Assembly: GCA_902803245.1 (NCBI GenBank)
Contig: CADCPJ010000178.1
Location: 1-11,292 of the forward strand
From: an uncultured Lachnospiraceae bacterium
Lineage (GTDB): Bacteria; Bacillota; Clostridia; Lachnospirales; Lachnospiraceae
DNA: 11,292 bases
Reading direction: 5' to 3'
In this document: one piece after another, positions 1-5,504 of the stretch
How the letters are laid out: every line of letters starts with the position of its first letter
How positions within the stretch are numbered: position 1 is the first letter of the stretch
Program-made: the position numbers and the translations under genes
The notes under the pieces: generated by a model
Seen by the model: the letters and a program-made list of their open reading frames with translations, nothing else
Database searches by the model: none
Told to the model about the DNA's origin: nothing

Positions 1-31
1 AAATGTTCACTTGGCTCACTTAAATCGTGGT
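1..31 (+). repeat. 31-bp direct repeat, copy 1
   Basis: This segment is repeated without mismatch at 82-112, an offset of 81 bases. It begins at the first base of the window, so the true repeat may extend further left. Identity stops at position 32 (C here, A at 113). Copy 1 therefore lacks the TATACT -10 box that directly follows copy 2, and is not itself a promoter. Confidence 0.9.
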
Positions 32-57
32 CTGACGATCGCAAAAGCAATCGTCAG
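32..57 (+). other. Hairpin between the two direct repeats
   Basis: CTGACGAT (32-39) is perfectly complementary to ATCGTCAG (50-57). Two inner GC pairs (41-42 with 47-48) follow after one C/A mismatch, leaving an AAAA loop. No T run follows on either strand, so a typical intrinsic terminator is not supported. It could be a weak terminator of an unseen upstream gene or a DNA palindrome. Confidence 0.6.
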
Positions 58-68
58 CACGTTCGTTC

Positions 69-96
69 GCCAAATGAACATAAATGTTCACTTGGC
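69..96. promoter_or_regulatory. Candidate operator, 13-bp inverted repeat
   Basis: GCCAAATGAACAT (69-81) and ATGTTCACTTGGC (84-96) are inverted copies around a 2-base centre, matching at 12 of 13 positions. The inner core TGAACAT-AA-ATGTTCA is perfect. It covers the -35 region of the promoter for ade, the position expected of a repressor site. The core has GAAC-N6-GTTC spacing and does not fit the Gram-positive LexA box (GAAC-N4-GTTC) or the Bacillus PurR box. The binding protein is unknown. Confidence 0.55.
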
Positions 97-112
97 TCAC
101 TTAAATCGTGGT
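82..112 (+). repeat. 31-bp direct repeat, copy 2
   Basis: Exact copy of 1-31. Its left part forms the right arm of the inverted repeat at 69-96, and its last four bases (TGGT) supply the TG extension and the first T of the ade -10 box. Within it TCACTT occurs twice (88-93 and 97-102). The copy therefore carries both operator-like and promoter sequence. Confidence 0.9.
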
Positions 113-117
113 ATACT
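89..117 (+). promoter_or_regulatory. Promoter of ade, extended -10 type
   Basis: TGGTATACT at 109-117 combines a TG extension with a TATACT -10 box (112-117, five of six matches to TATAAT). At 17-bp spacing the -35 position (89-94, CACTTG) matches poorly, as is common for extended -10 promoters. Transcription would start near 124 and leave a leader of about 39 nt, too short for a purine riboswitch. Confidence 0.6.
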
Positions 118-162
118 AAAACCAACTTTGAGTGACGAAAACAGGTGAAAAGGAGGTGTCCC

Positions 163-1866
163 ATGAAGCTCGAGAAATACACCGGCTGCTCGCAGGCGGC
201 CAGGAAGCTGATCAAAGCAGACCTCGTACTGAAGAATGCCAAGATTGTGAATGTTTTCACCGACCGCGTGGAGGAGGGAAATGTCGCAATAAAGAACGGC
301 ATGATTGTCGGAATCGGAGATTACGAGGGCGAGGAAGAGATTGACCTTGAGGGCAAATACCTGACCAGCGGCTTCATCGATGCCCACCTGCACCTCGAGT
401 CCACGATGGTCAACCCGCAGGTCCTTATCTCGCAGGCGGCGCAGCACGGCACGACGACCTTCATCGTCGATCCCCACGAAGCGGCGAATGTCTCCGGGCG
501 GGACGGCATCGACTACATCCTGGAGCAGACGAAGAACTCTCCGGCCCACGTCTACGTCATGGTGGCCTCCTGCGTCCCATCGACGGAGTTTGACGACAAC
601 GGCTGCCGCCTGACGGCTAGGGAGATGGAGCCTTACATCCACAACCGCAGGGTGCTCGGCCTCGGGGAGGTTATGGATACCATGGCCGTCATCAACGGGG
701 ACCCCGAGATGAATGCCAAGCTGGAGCTCTTCGACGGAAAAGTCAAGGACGGACATGCCCCGGGGCTCAGCCGGGAGGAAATGGCCGCATACGTGCTCGC
801 CGGAATCACGACGGATCACGAGGGCACAACATACGAGTACGTGATGCAGGAGCGGGCCATGGGCATGATCTGCCATATCCGCGAGGGCAGCGCGGCGAAG
901 AACCTCGAGATGATCGTTAAAGGCATCGTCGAGAACAACACCAACACCGAGGGCTTCTGCTTCTGCACGGATGACCGCCACATCGACGACATCATCCGGG
1001 AAGGCGACATCGACAACAACGTCCGGAAAGCGGTCAGCATGGGAATCAGCCCGATCGCAGCCGTGAAAATGGCGACGATCCAGCCGGCGCGCTGCTACGG
1101 ACTGAGAAGAACAGGTGCCGTGGCTCCGGGATACGACGCGGACCTCGTCGTGTGGGACTCCCTCAAAGACTTCAATGCGCAGATGGTGTTCTACAACGGC
1201 AAGCGGATCGACAGCATGCTGAAAGTCAGGCCTGCCCCGTGTCCCCCGCAGCTCATGGACACGGTCCACCTCGCGAAGGTCGATCCGGAGAAGCTCCTCT
1301 TATCTCCCGGTCCGGTGCCCTATCCGGTGATTCAGATGATCCCGGGACAGATCCTCACCAAACGGGTGGACCTCGTTCTGCCCGGAACTGCAGACGGCGG
1401 GACATTTGTGCCAAATGGCGAGATCGACAAGATTGCCGTCTTCGAGAGACACCATTTTACGGGAAAGATCGGCGCCGGAGCAGTGAAGGGATTCGGCCTG
1501 AAAGGGGGCGCGATCGCTTCGTCGGTCTCCCACGACAGCCATAACATCATCGTTATCGGCGACAACGACGAGGACATCCTCATCGCGGTCGAGGAGCTGA
1601 ATCGCACGCACGGCGGCTACACCATCGTGGAGCACGGGGAAGTCTATGACACGCTGGAGCTCCCGATTATGGGGCTCATCTCGGACAAGAGCTACAGCTA
1701 CGTGAGCAAGAAGGTGCGCCGGATGACGGCCAAGGCCCACAAGATGGGCGTTCCGAAAGACATGGAACCATTTGTCACGCTGTCCTTCATGGCTCTGCCC
1801 GTGATCCCGGAGATCCGCTGCACACCCCGCGGTGTCTTCTCCGTCACGGAGTGGAAGCTGCTGTAA
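163..1866 (+). CDS. ade: Adenine deaminase
   Basis: Hydrolyses adenine to hypoxanthine and ammonia in cytosolic purine salvage, feeding adenine into the guanine/IMP branch. The 567-residue product is close to the usual length of bacterial Ade proteins (about 575-590). It is an amidohydrolase: the metal site motif GFIDAHLHLEST lies at 70-81 (H75, H77). It is followed by DPHEAANVSG at 103-112 (H105, E106), GEVMD at 168-172 (E169), DGHAPGLS at 197-203 (H198) and CTDD at 268-271. The C-terminal Ade domain has SVSHDSHNIIVIG at 454-466. The start is ATG 163, preceded by AGGAGG at 151-156 with a 6-base spacer. An in-frame GTG at 145 is rejected because it would place the ribosome binding site inside the coding sequence. 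The gene appears to be transcribed alone from the promoter at 109-117. Identification is from sequence motifs along the whole length and is secure. Confidence 0.96.
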   Translation: MKLEKYTGCSQAARKLIKADLVLKNAKIVNVFTDRVEEGNVAIKNGMIVGIGDYEGEEEIDLEGKYLTSGFIDAHLHLESTMVNPQVLISQAAQHGTTTFIVDPHEAANVSGRDGIDYILEQTKNSPAHVYVMVASCVPSTEFDDNGCRLTAREMEPYIHNRRVLGLGEVMDTMAVINGDPEMNAKLELFDGKVKDGHAPGLSREEMAAYVLAGITTDHEGTTYEYVMQERAMGMICHIREGSAAKNLEMIVKGIVENNTNTEGFCFCTDDRHIDDIIREGDIDNNVRKAVSMGISPIAAVKMATIQPARCYGLRRTGAVAPGYDADLVVWDSLKDFNAQMVFYNGKRIDSMLKVRPAPCPPQLMDTVHLAKVDPEKLLLSPGPVPYPVIQMIPGQILTKRVDLVLPGTADGGTFVPNGEIDKIAVFERHHFTGKIGAGAVKGFGLKGGAIASSVSHDSHNIIVIGDNDEDILIAVEELNRTHGGYTIVEHGEVYDTLELPIMGLISDKSYSYVSKKVRRMTAKAHKMGVPKDMEPFVTLSFMALPVIPEIRCTPRGVFSVTEWKLL

Positions 1867-1888
1867 GAGATTGTCCCTTAGGTGAACA

Positions 1889-1905
1889 GCCGGTCAGGCA
1901 CCGGC
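1889..1905 (+). terminator. Possible weak terminator hairpin after ade
   Basis: GCCGGT (1889-1894) pairs perfectly with ACCGGC (1900-1905) across a 5-base loop, 23 bases after the ade stop codon. The position suits a terminator, but the following sequence (CCGTTATAACGG then TTAATTT) has no proper T tract. It may instead only protect the 3' end of the transcript. Confidence 0.3.
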
Positions 1906-1917
1906 CCGTTATAACGG
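1906..1917. promoter_or_regulatory. Perfect 12-bp palindrome CCGTTATAACGG
   Basis: A perfect dyad directly abutting the hairpin above. The half site ATAAC/ATAACG recurs at 2013-2018 and 2022-2026 next to the presumed -10 box of the downstream hydrolase gene. It could be a regulator site for that gene, but it lies about 120 bases upstream of the start codon and no known operator matches clearly. Confidence 0.3.
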
Positions 1918-1988
1918 TTAATTTCAGCAGATGCCGAAGGCAATTTCCCGGATTCATTGTATATAGGGGAAACGAAAAAATCTGCCTT

Positions 1989-2017
1989 TTGCAGACAATT
2001 TCGTTAACGATTATAAC
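1989..2017 (+). promoter_or_regulatory. Candidate promoter of the GH1 gene
   Basis: TTGCAG (1989-1994), a 17-base spacer and TATAAC (2012-2017) have sigma-A geometry, although the -35 matches at only three positions. The -35 lies partly in a small inverted repeat (TCTGC 1981-1985, GCAGA 1991-1995). A 9-bp tandem repeat (GATTATAAC 2009-2017, GATCATAAC 2018-2026) and the palindrome CGTTAACG (2002-2009) overlap the -10 and start region, which suggests regulator binding. Ribosome binding site: AAGAGG 2027-2032, nine bases before ATG 2042. Confidence 0.45.
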
Positions 2018-2041
2018 GATCATAACAAGAGGATAAAACCG

Positions 2042-3331
2042 ATGAAAGGATACAGACTTCCCAAGCGCCTGATGCTTGGCGCGGCAACGGCCGCCGCCCA
2101 GATCGAAGGCGGAGACGTGAATCACAACTGGAGAGACTGGGAGAGGAAGGGCCGCCTTCACGTGAAGGATTCCTTCACCCGCGCAGCCGACCACTGGAAC
2201 AGGTGGAAGGAAGACATCGACATCATGGCGGCGATGGGCATCGAGACCTACCGCTTCAGCGTCGAGTGGGCAAGAATCGAGCCGGTGGCCGGCGTCTTCT
2301 CCAGGGAAGCCATCGAACACTACAGGGAGGAGATCCGCTACATGAAGGAGCTCGGGATCCGCCCCTGCCTCACGCTGCACCATTTTACCAATCCCATGTG
2401 GTTCGAGAGGAGAGGCGGCTTCCTGTATCCGAGAAATGCCGGGGCATTTCTCCGGTTCGTCGGCGTCTGCGTGCAGAATTTCGGCGACCTCGTCTCCGAC
2501 TTTGTGACGATCAATGAGCCCAACGTATACGCCTACATGGGCTATGCGGGGCAGGACTTCCCGCCGGGGGACAACAACCTGCTCTCTGTCCAAAGAGTCC
2601 TTGAGGTCATGGCCGGCTGCCACATCCGGGCCTACGAGAAGATTCACCGGATGCGCGAAGCGATGGGCTTTTACGACACAAAGGTGGGATTTGCCCTGCA
2701 TATGCGCGCATTTGCACCCCTGAGCCCGATGAGCAGGTTCGAGTCGGGGAGCGTGAATTTGAGCCGCTGGGGATTCCAGGACTGCGTCGCGAGAGCGTTC
2801 CTCCTCGGCGAGTTCCGCCTGCCGCTAAGGAACATAGGCGGCTTCAAGCGCGGGGTCTACTGCGACTTCCTCGGGATCAACTACTACACGAGGAACCACG
2901 TCATCCTCCCGGGAAATGACCTGACAAGGGCGCAGGACCCGAAGAACGATTACGGGTGGGAGATCTACCCCCAGGGACTTCTCGATGTGATGCAGGAGCT
3001 TTATAAGATATGCCCGAAGCCGATCTGGATCCTGGAGAGCGGTGTCTGTGATGAAAATGACGACTTCCGCAGCCTCTTCATCTATGACCAGCTCTCGGTG
3101 CTGTCCCAGACGGACCTGCCTGTGGAGCGCTACTACTACTGGTCCATCCTCGACAACTTCGAGTGGCTGGATGGGGAGAGCAAGCGGTTCGGGCTGGTGC
3201 ACGTGGACTACGAAACAGGGGAGAGGACGGTCAAGAAGAGCGGCCAGTTCTACCGCGAGCTGATCGAAAACCACGGCGTCACGGAAGACATGGCGCTGAG
3301 ATACGTCTCGGGCGAGAAGTACCATCAGTAA
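2042..3331 (+). CDS. Glycoside hydrolase family 1 beta-glycosidase
   Basis: A retaining beta-glycosidase of family GH1, likely acting in the cytosol on beta-glucosides or beta-galactosides; no signal peptide is visible. The 429-residue chain carries the family landmarks in order: substrate-binding QIEGG (20-24), LHHFTNP (112-118), the acid/base glutamate in TINEPN (E159), GINYYTR (278-284), the nucleophile in ILESG (E332) and WSILDNFEWLDGESKRFGLVHVDY (367-390). The FEW followed by LDGESKRFG fits non-phosphorylated substrates. The S-x-K-x-Y phosphate-binding signature of 6-phospho-beta-glucosidases is not apparent, and no PTS gene is nearby. Two oddities: the nucleophile motif is usually ENG but here is ESG, and the protein is somewhat shorter than typical GH1 enzymes (about 440-480), mainly between residues 220 and 275. 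Exact substrate is not predictable. The start is ATG 2042, with AAGAGG nine bases upstream. Confidence 0.92.
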   Translation: MKGYRLPKRLMLGAATAAAQIEGGDVNHNWRDWERKGRLHVKDSFTRAADHWNRWKEDIDIMAAMGIETYRFSVEWARIEPVAGVFSREAIEHYREEIRYMKELGIRPCLTLHHFTNPMWFERRGGFLYPRNAGAFLRFVGVCVQNFGDLVSDFVTINEPNVYAYMGYAGQDFPPGDNNLLSVQRVLEVMAGCHIRAYEKIHRMREAMGFYDTKVGFALHMRAFAPLSPMSRFESGSVNLSRWGFQDCVARAFLLGEFRLPLRNIGGFKRGVYCDFLGINYYTRNHVILPGNDLTRAQDPKNDYGWEIYPQGLLDVMQELYKICPKPIWILESGVCDENDDFRSLFIYDQLSVLSQTDLPVERYYYWSILDNFEWLDGESKRFGLVHVDYETGERTVKKSGQFYRELIENHGVTEDMALRYVSGEKYHQ

Positions 3332-3339
3332 GGAAAACC

Positions 3340-3396
3340 ATGAATGCCGTAAATGCTGTCAGTACACAATCAGCAATCGACATAGACAGTACCTGA
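3340..3396 (+). CDS. Possible 18-residue small ORF
   Basis: A short reading frame (MNAVNAVSTQSAIDIDST) starts nine bases after the GH1 stop and has a plausible ribosome binding site (AAGGA 3330-3334, 5-base spacer). It ends at TGA 3394-3396, and its last codons overlap the -35 box of the glgB promoter. The peptide has no recognisable motif and could be chance. It would be translated only on transcripts reading through from the GH1 gene. Confidence 0.15.
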   Translation: MNAVNAVSTQSAIDIDST

Positions 3397-3411
3397 AGAA
3401 TTGATTATAAT
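3383..3411 (+). promoter_or_regulatory. Strong sigma-A promoter of glgB
   Basis: TAGACA (3383-3388, five of six matches to TTGACA), a 17-base spacer and a perfect TATAAT (3406-3411). This is the best promoter in the window. Transcription should begin near 3418, giving a leader of about 65 nt before glgB. Confidence 0.8.
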
Positions 3412-3421
3412 AGTAAATTGA

Positions 3422-3470
3422 GAGGCCTGTCTTTTGCCTCATCAAATGAGCGGCACACCGCTTTAAGACA
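3422..3470 (+). promoter_or_regulatory. Structured 5' leader of glgB
   Basis: Four perfect inverted pairs lie in the leader. They are GAGGC/GCCTC (3422-3426, 3436-3440), CTCAT/ATGAG (3438-3442, 3446-3450), AGCGG/CCGCT (3449-3453, 3458-3462) and TGTCTT/AAGACA (3428-3433, 3465-3470). The first cannot form together with the second or fourth, so two exclusive folds are possible. The fourth ends at the first base of the Shine-Dalgarno AAGGAG (3470-3475). A regulatory role is inferred; no known riboswitch class is recognised. Confidence 0.35.
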
Positions 3471-3482
3471 AGGAGAACCTCC

Positions 3483-5435
3483 ATGGTAAATCGTTATGAG
3501 TTTACAGAGACGGACCAGTATTACTTCGGTCATGCGACCCACTATGATCTTTATCTGAAGCTGGGTGCACATCCGACCAAGTTAAACGGCGTAGAAGGGA
3601 CCTGGTTTGCCGTATGGGCGCCGAACGCGAAGAGCGTGTCGGTAATTGGCGACTTCAACGGCTGGGACCCGGAGGCCAACGTGATTCTCGGCCACGATGA
3701 GATCGGTGTCTGGCAGACCTTCATTCCGGGAGTGATGCCGGGAGCGCTGTACAAGTACTACATCGTCGGCGCGAAGAACCAGCATCTCTACAAGTCCGAT
3801 CCGTTTGGCAACTGCGCGGAATTCCGCCCGGGAACCGCTTCCGTGGTCGTGGACCTGTCAAAGCTCAAGTGGACCGACAGCGCGTGGATGAAGAAGCGCC
3901 GCGCGTTCGATGTGAAGAAGGATCCCATGATCATCTATGAGGCGCACATCGGGTCCTGGATGAAGCACCCCGAGTGTGACGGCATACCGGAGGGATTCTA
4001 CAACTACCGCGAATTCGCGGAGCGCGCCGCCGATTACATCAAGGATATGGGCTACACCCATATTGAGCTGATGGGCATCGCGGAGCATCCGTTCGACGGC
4101 TCCTGGGGATATCAGGTCACGGGCTACTACGCTCCGACCTCCCGCTACGGGACGCCGGAGGACTTCGCCTATATGATTGACTATTTCCACAAGAAAGGGA
4201 TCGGCGTCATCCTTGACTGGGTGCCGGCTCATTTCCCGAAGGACGAGTGCGGGCTCGCGGAGTTCGACGGCTATGCCCTCTATGAGCACGGCGATCCCAG
4301 ACAGGGTGAGCACCCGGAGTGGGGGACGAAGATCTTCAACTACGGCCGCCCCGAGGTCAAGAACTATCTTCTCGCCAATGCGCTGTTCTGGGTCGAGTTC
4401 ATGCACGTGGACGGCATCCGCGTGGACGCCGTGGCATCCATGCTCTACCTCGACTACGGCAAGAGAGACGGCGAGTGGGTCGCCAACCAGTACGGAGAGA
4501 ACAAGAATCTGGAGGCGATCGAGTTCTTCAAGCACCTGAACACACTGGTCCGCGGGAGAAACCCGGGCGTCGTGACGATCGCCGAGGAATCCACCGCGTG
4601 GCCGAAGGTCACGGGCGACGTCGAGAAGGACAACGGCCTCGGCTTCAGCATGAAGTGGAATATGGGATGGATGAACGACTTCCTGGAGTACATGAAGCTG
4701 GATCCGCTCTTCCGCAAGGGCAACCACTACAAGATGACCTTCTCCACTTCGTATGCGTATTCCGAAAAATACATCCTCGTTCTGTCGCACGACGAAGTCG
4801 TGCACCTGAAGTGCTCGATGTGGTCCAAGATGCCCGGCATCTATGAGGACAAGTTCTCGAATCTGAAGGCGGGCTACACCTATATGGCAGGCCATCCCGG
4901 CAAGAAGCTTCTCTTCATGGGCCAGGAATTCGGCCAGCAGAGGGAGTGGAGCGAGGAGCGCGAGATCGACTGGTTCCTGCTTGGGACGGAGCTCAACAGG
5001 AAGCTGCAGGACTACGTGAGAGACCTGTGGAAGATGGTCCAGAAGTATCCGGCCCTTCACGCGACGGACTACACCCCCGACGGATTTGAGTGGATCAATG
5101 CAGACGACGCGGACCGCAGCATTTACAGCTTTGTGCGAAAGTCTCCGGACGGCAAAAACAATCTGCTCTTTGTTCTCAACATGACGCCGATGGCGAGGGA
5201 CGACTACCGCGTCGGCTGCTTCGTCCCCGGGAAGTACCGCCTGATCATGAATTCCATGGATCCGAAGTACGGCGGACTTACGGAAATCACGAAGAAGACG
5301 TACACGGCGAAGGAAGGCGAGTGTGACGGGAAGCCTTACTCCATCGCGTTCCCGCTTCCCGCATACGGCGCGGAAATCTTCCTCTACGACACACCGGCCG
5401 AGACGCCGATGAAGGGGAAGAAATCATCGAAGTAA
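3483..5435 (+). CDS. glgB: 1,4-alpha-glucan branching enzyme
   Basis: Cuts alpha-1,4-glucan chains and rejoins them through alpha-1,6 links, making the branches of glycogen in the cytosol. The 650-residue protein (GH13) begins with a CBM48-type domain (about 30-120, with VWAPNAKSVSVIGDFNGWDP at 44-63). A catalytic barrel follows: DWVPAH (245-250), DGIRVDAVASM with nucleophile D315, TIAEES with acid/base E368, and LSHDEVVH with D437. A C-terminal all-beta domain runs from about 540. It lacks the extra N-terminal domain of the E. coli enzyme, as usual in Bacillota, and ends in a lysine/serine-rich tail. The start is ATG 3483 with AAGGAG at 3470-3475 and a 7-base spacer. It has its own strong promoter and no other glg gene beside it, so the rest of the glycogen pathway must lie elsewhere. 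Identification is secure. Confidence 0.96.
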   Translation: MVNRYEFTETDQYYFGHATHYDLYLKLGAHPTKLNGVEGTWFAVWAPNAKSVSVIGDFNGWDPEANVILGHDEIGVWQTFIPGVMPGALYKYYIVGAKNQHLYKSDPFGNCAEFRPGTASVVVDLSKLKWTDSAWMKKRRAFDVKKDPMIIYEAHIGSWMKHPECDGIPEGFYNYREFAERAADYIKDMGYTHIELMGIAEHPFDGSWGYQVTGYYAPTSRYGTPEDFAYMIDYFHKKGIGVILDWVPAHFPKDECGLAEFDGYALYEHGDPRQGEHPEWGTKIFNYGRPEVKNYLLANALFWVEFMHVDGIRVDAVASMLYLDYGKRDGEWVANQYGENKNLEAIEFFKHLNTLVRGRNPGVVTIAEESTAWPKVTGDVEKDNGLGFSMKWNMGWMNDFLEYMKLDPLFRKGNHYKMTFSTSYAYSEKYILVLSHDEVVHLKCSMWSKMPGIYEDKFSNLKAGYTYMAGHPGKKLLFMGQEFGQQREWSEEREIDWFLLGTELNRKLQDYVRDLWKMVQKYPALHATDYTPDGFEWINADDADRSIYSFVRKSPDGKNNLLFVLNMTPMARDDYRVGCFVPGKYRLIMNSMDPKYGGLTEITKKTYTAKEGECDGKPYSIAFPLPAYGAEIFLYDTPAETPMKGKKSSK

Positions 5436-5456
5436 ACAACCATGCCCCATAACCTG

Positions 5457-5488
5457 GCTGCTTCTTAAAGCGGGTTTCGGGGAGCAGC
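5457..5488 (+). promoter_or_regulatory. Hairpin masking a ribosome binding site
   Basis: GCTGCTTC (5457-5464) pairs with GGAGCAGC (5481-5488) through eight pairs including one T-G wobble. AAA/TTT (5467-5469, 5475-5477) can extend it inside. The right arm contains most of GGGGAG (5479-5484), the only good Shine-Dalgarno ahead of the ATPase gene. CCCC at 5445-5448 could alternatively pair with the GGGG. There is no T tract, so it is not a standard terminator for glgB. Translational control is inferred. Confidence 0.4.
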
Positions 5489-5489
5489 T

Positions 5490-5504
5490 ATGAACCGGAT
5501 ATGA
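5490..5504 (+). CDS. Possible 4-codon leader ORF coupled to the ATPase
   Basis: ATG 5490 lies five bases after GGGGAG (5479-5484) and encodes only Met-Asn-Arg-Ile before TGA 5502-5504. That stop overlaps the ATPase ATG (5501-5503) as ATGA, the classic arrangement for translational coupling. The ATPase ATG itself lies 16 bases from this site, too far for direct use. The frame may be a chance consequence of the sequence. Confidence 0.3.
   Translation: MNRI

Noticed and set aside
61..96. PurR box or LexA box before ade
   Set aside because: The GAAC and GTTC halves are six bases apart rather than four as in the LexA box, and the flanks of GAAC (CCAAAT) do not match the CC-containing Bacillus PurR box.
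1..112. CRISPR array
   Set aside because: Only two repeat copies are visible, the intervening segment contains its own hairpin and operator half, and no cas gene is nearby.
113..162. Purine riboswitch in the ade leader
   Set aside because: The leader from the predicted start near 124 is only about 39 nt and lacks the conserved three-stem aptamer sequence.
145..162. Upstream GTG start for ade at 145
   Set aside because: It would place AGGAGG inside the coding sequence and has no ribosome binding site of its own; ATG 163 has ideal spacing.
97..1269. 390-codon open frame on the minus strand opposite ade
   Set aside because: The + strand encodes an unmistakable adenine deaminase here. GC-rich codon use often leaves antisense frames open, and the translated product shows no recognisable family motif.
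1851..2036. 61-codon + strand frame spanning the ade-GH1 gap
   Set aside because: It begins inside the end of ade, has no ribosome binding site, and covers a region full of palindromes and promoter elements, so it is more likely non-coding.
2042..3331. 6-phospho-beta-glucosidase (BglA/BglH type)
   Set aside because: The S-x-K-x-Y phosphate-binding motif is not apparent; the sequence instead shows FEWLDGESKRFG as in enzymes acting on unphosphorylated sugars, and no PTS genes are adjacent.
3858..5060. 400-codon open frame on the minus strand opposite glgB
   Set aside because: Shadow of the glgB catalytic domain; the translation has no recognisable domain and there is no convincing start signal.
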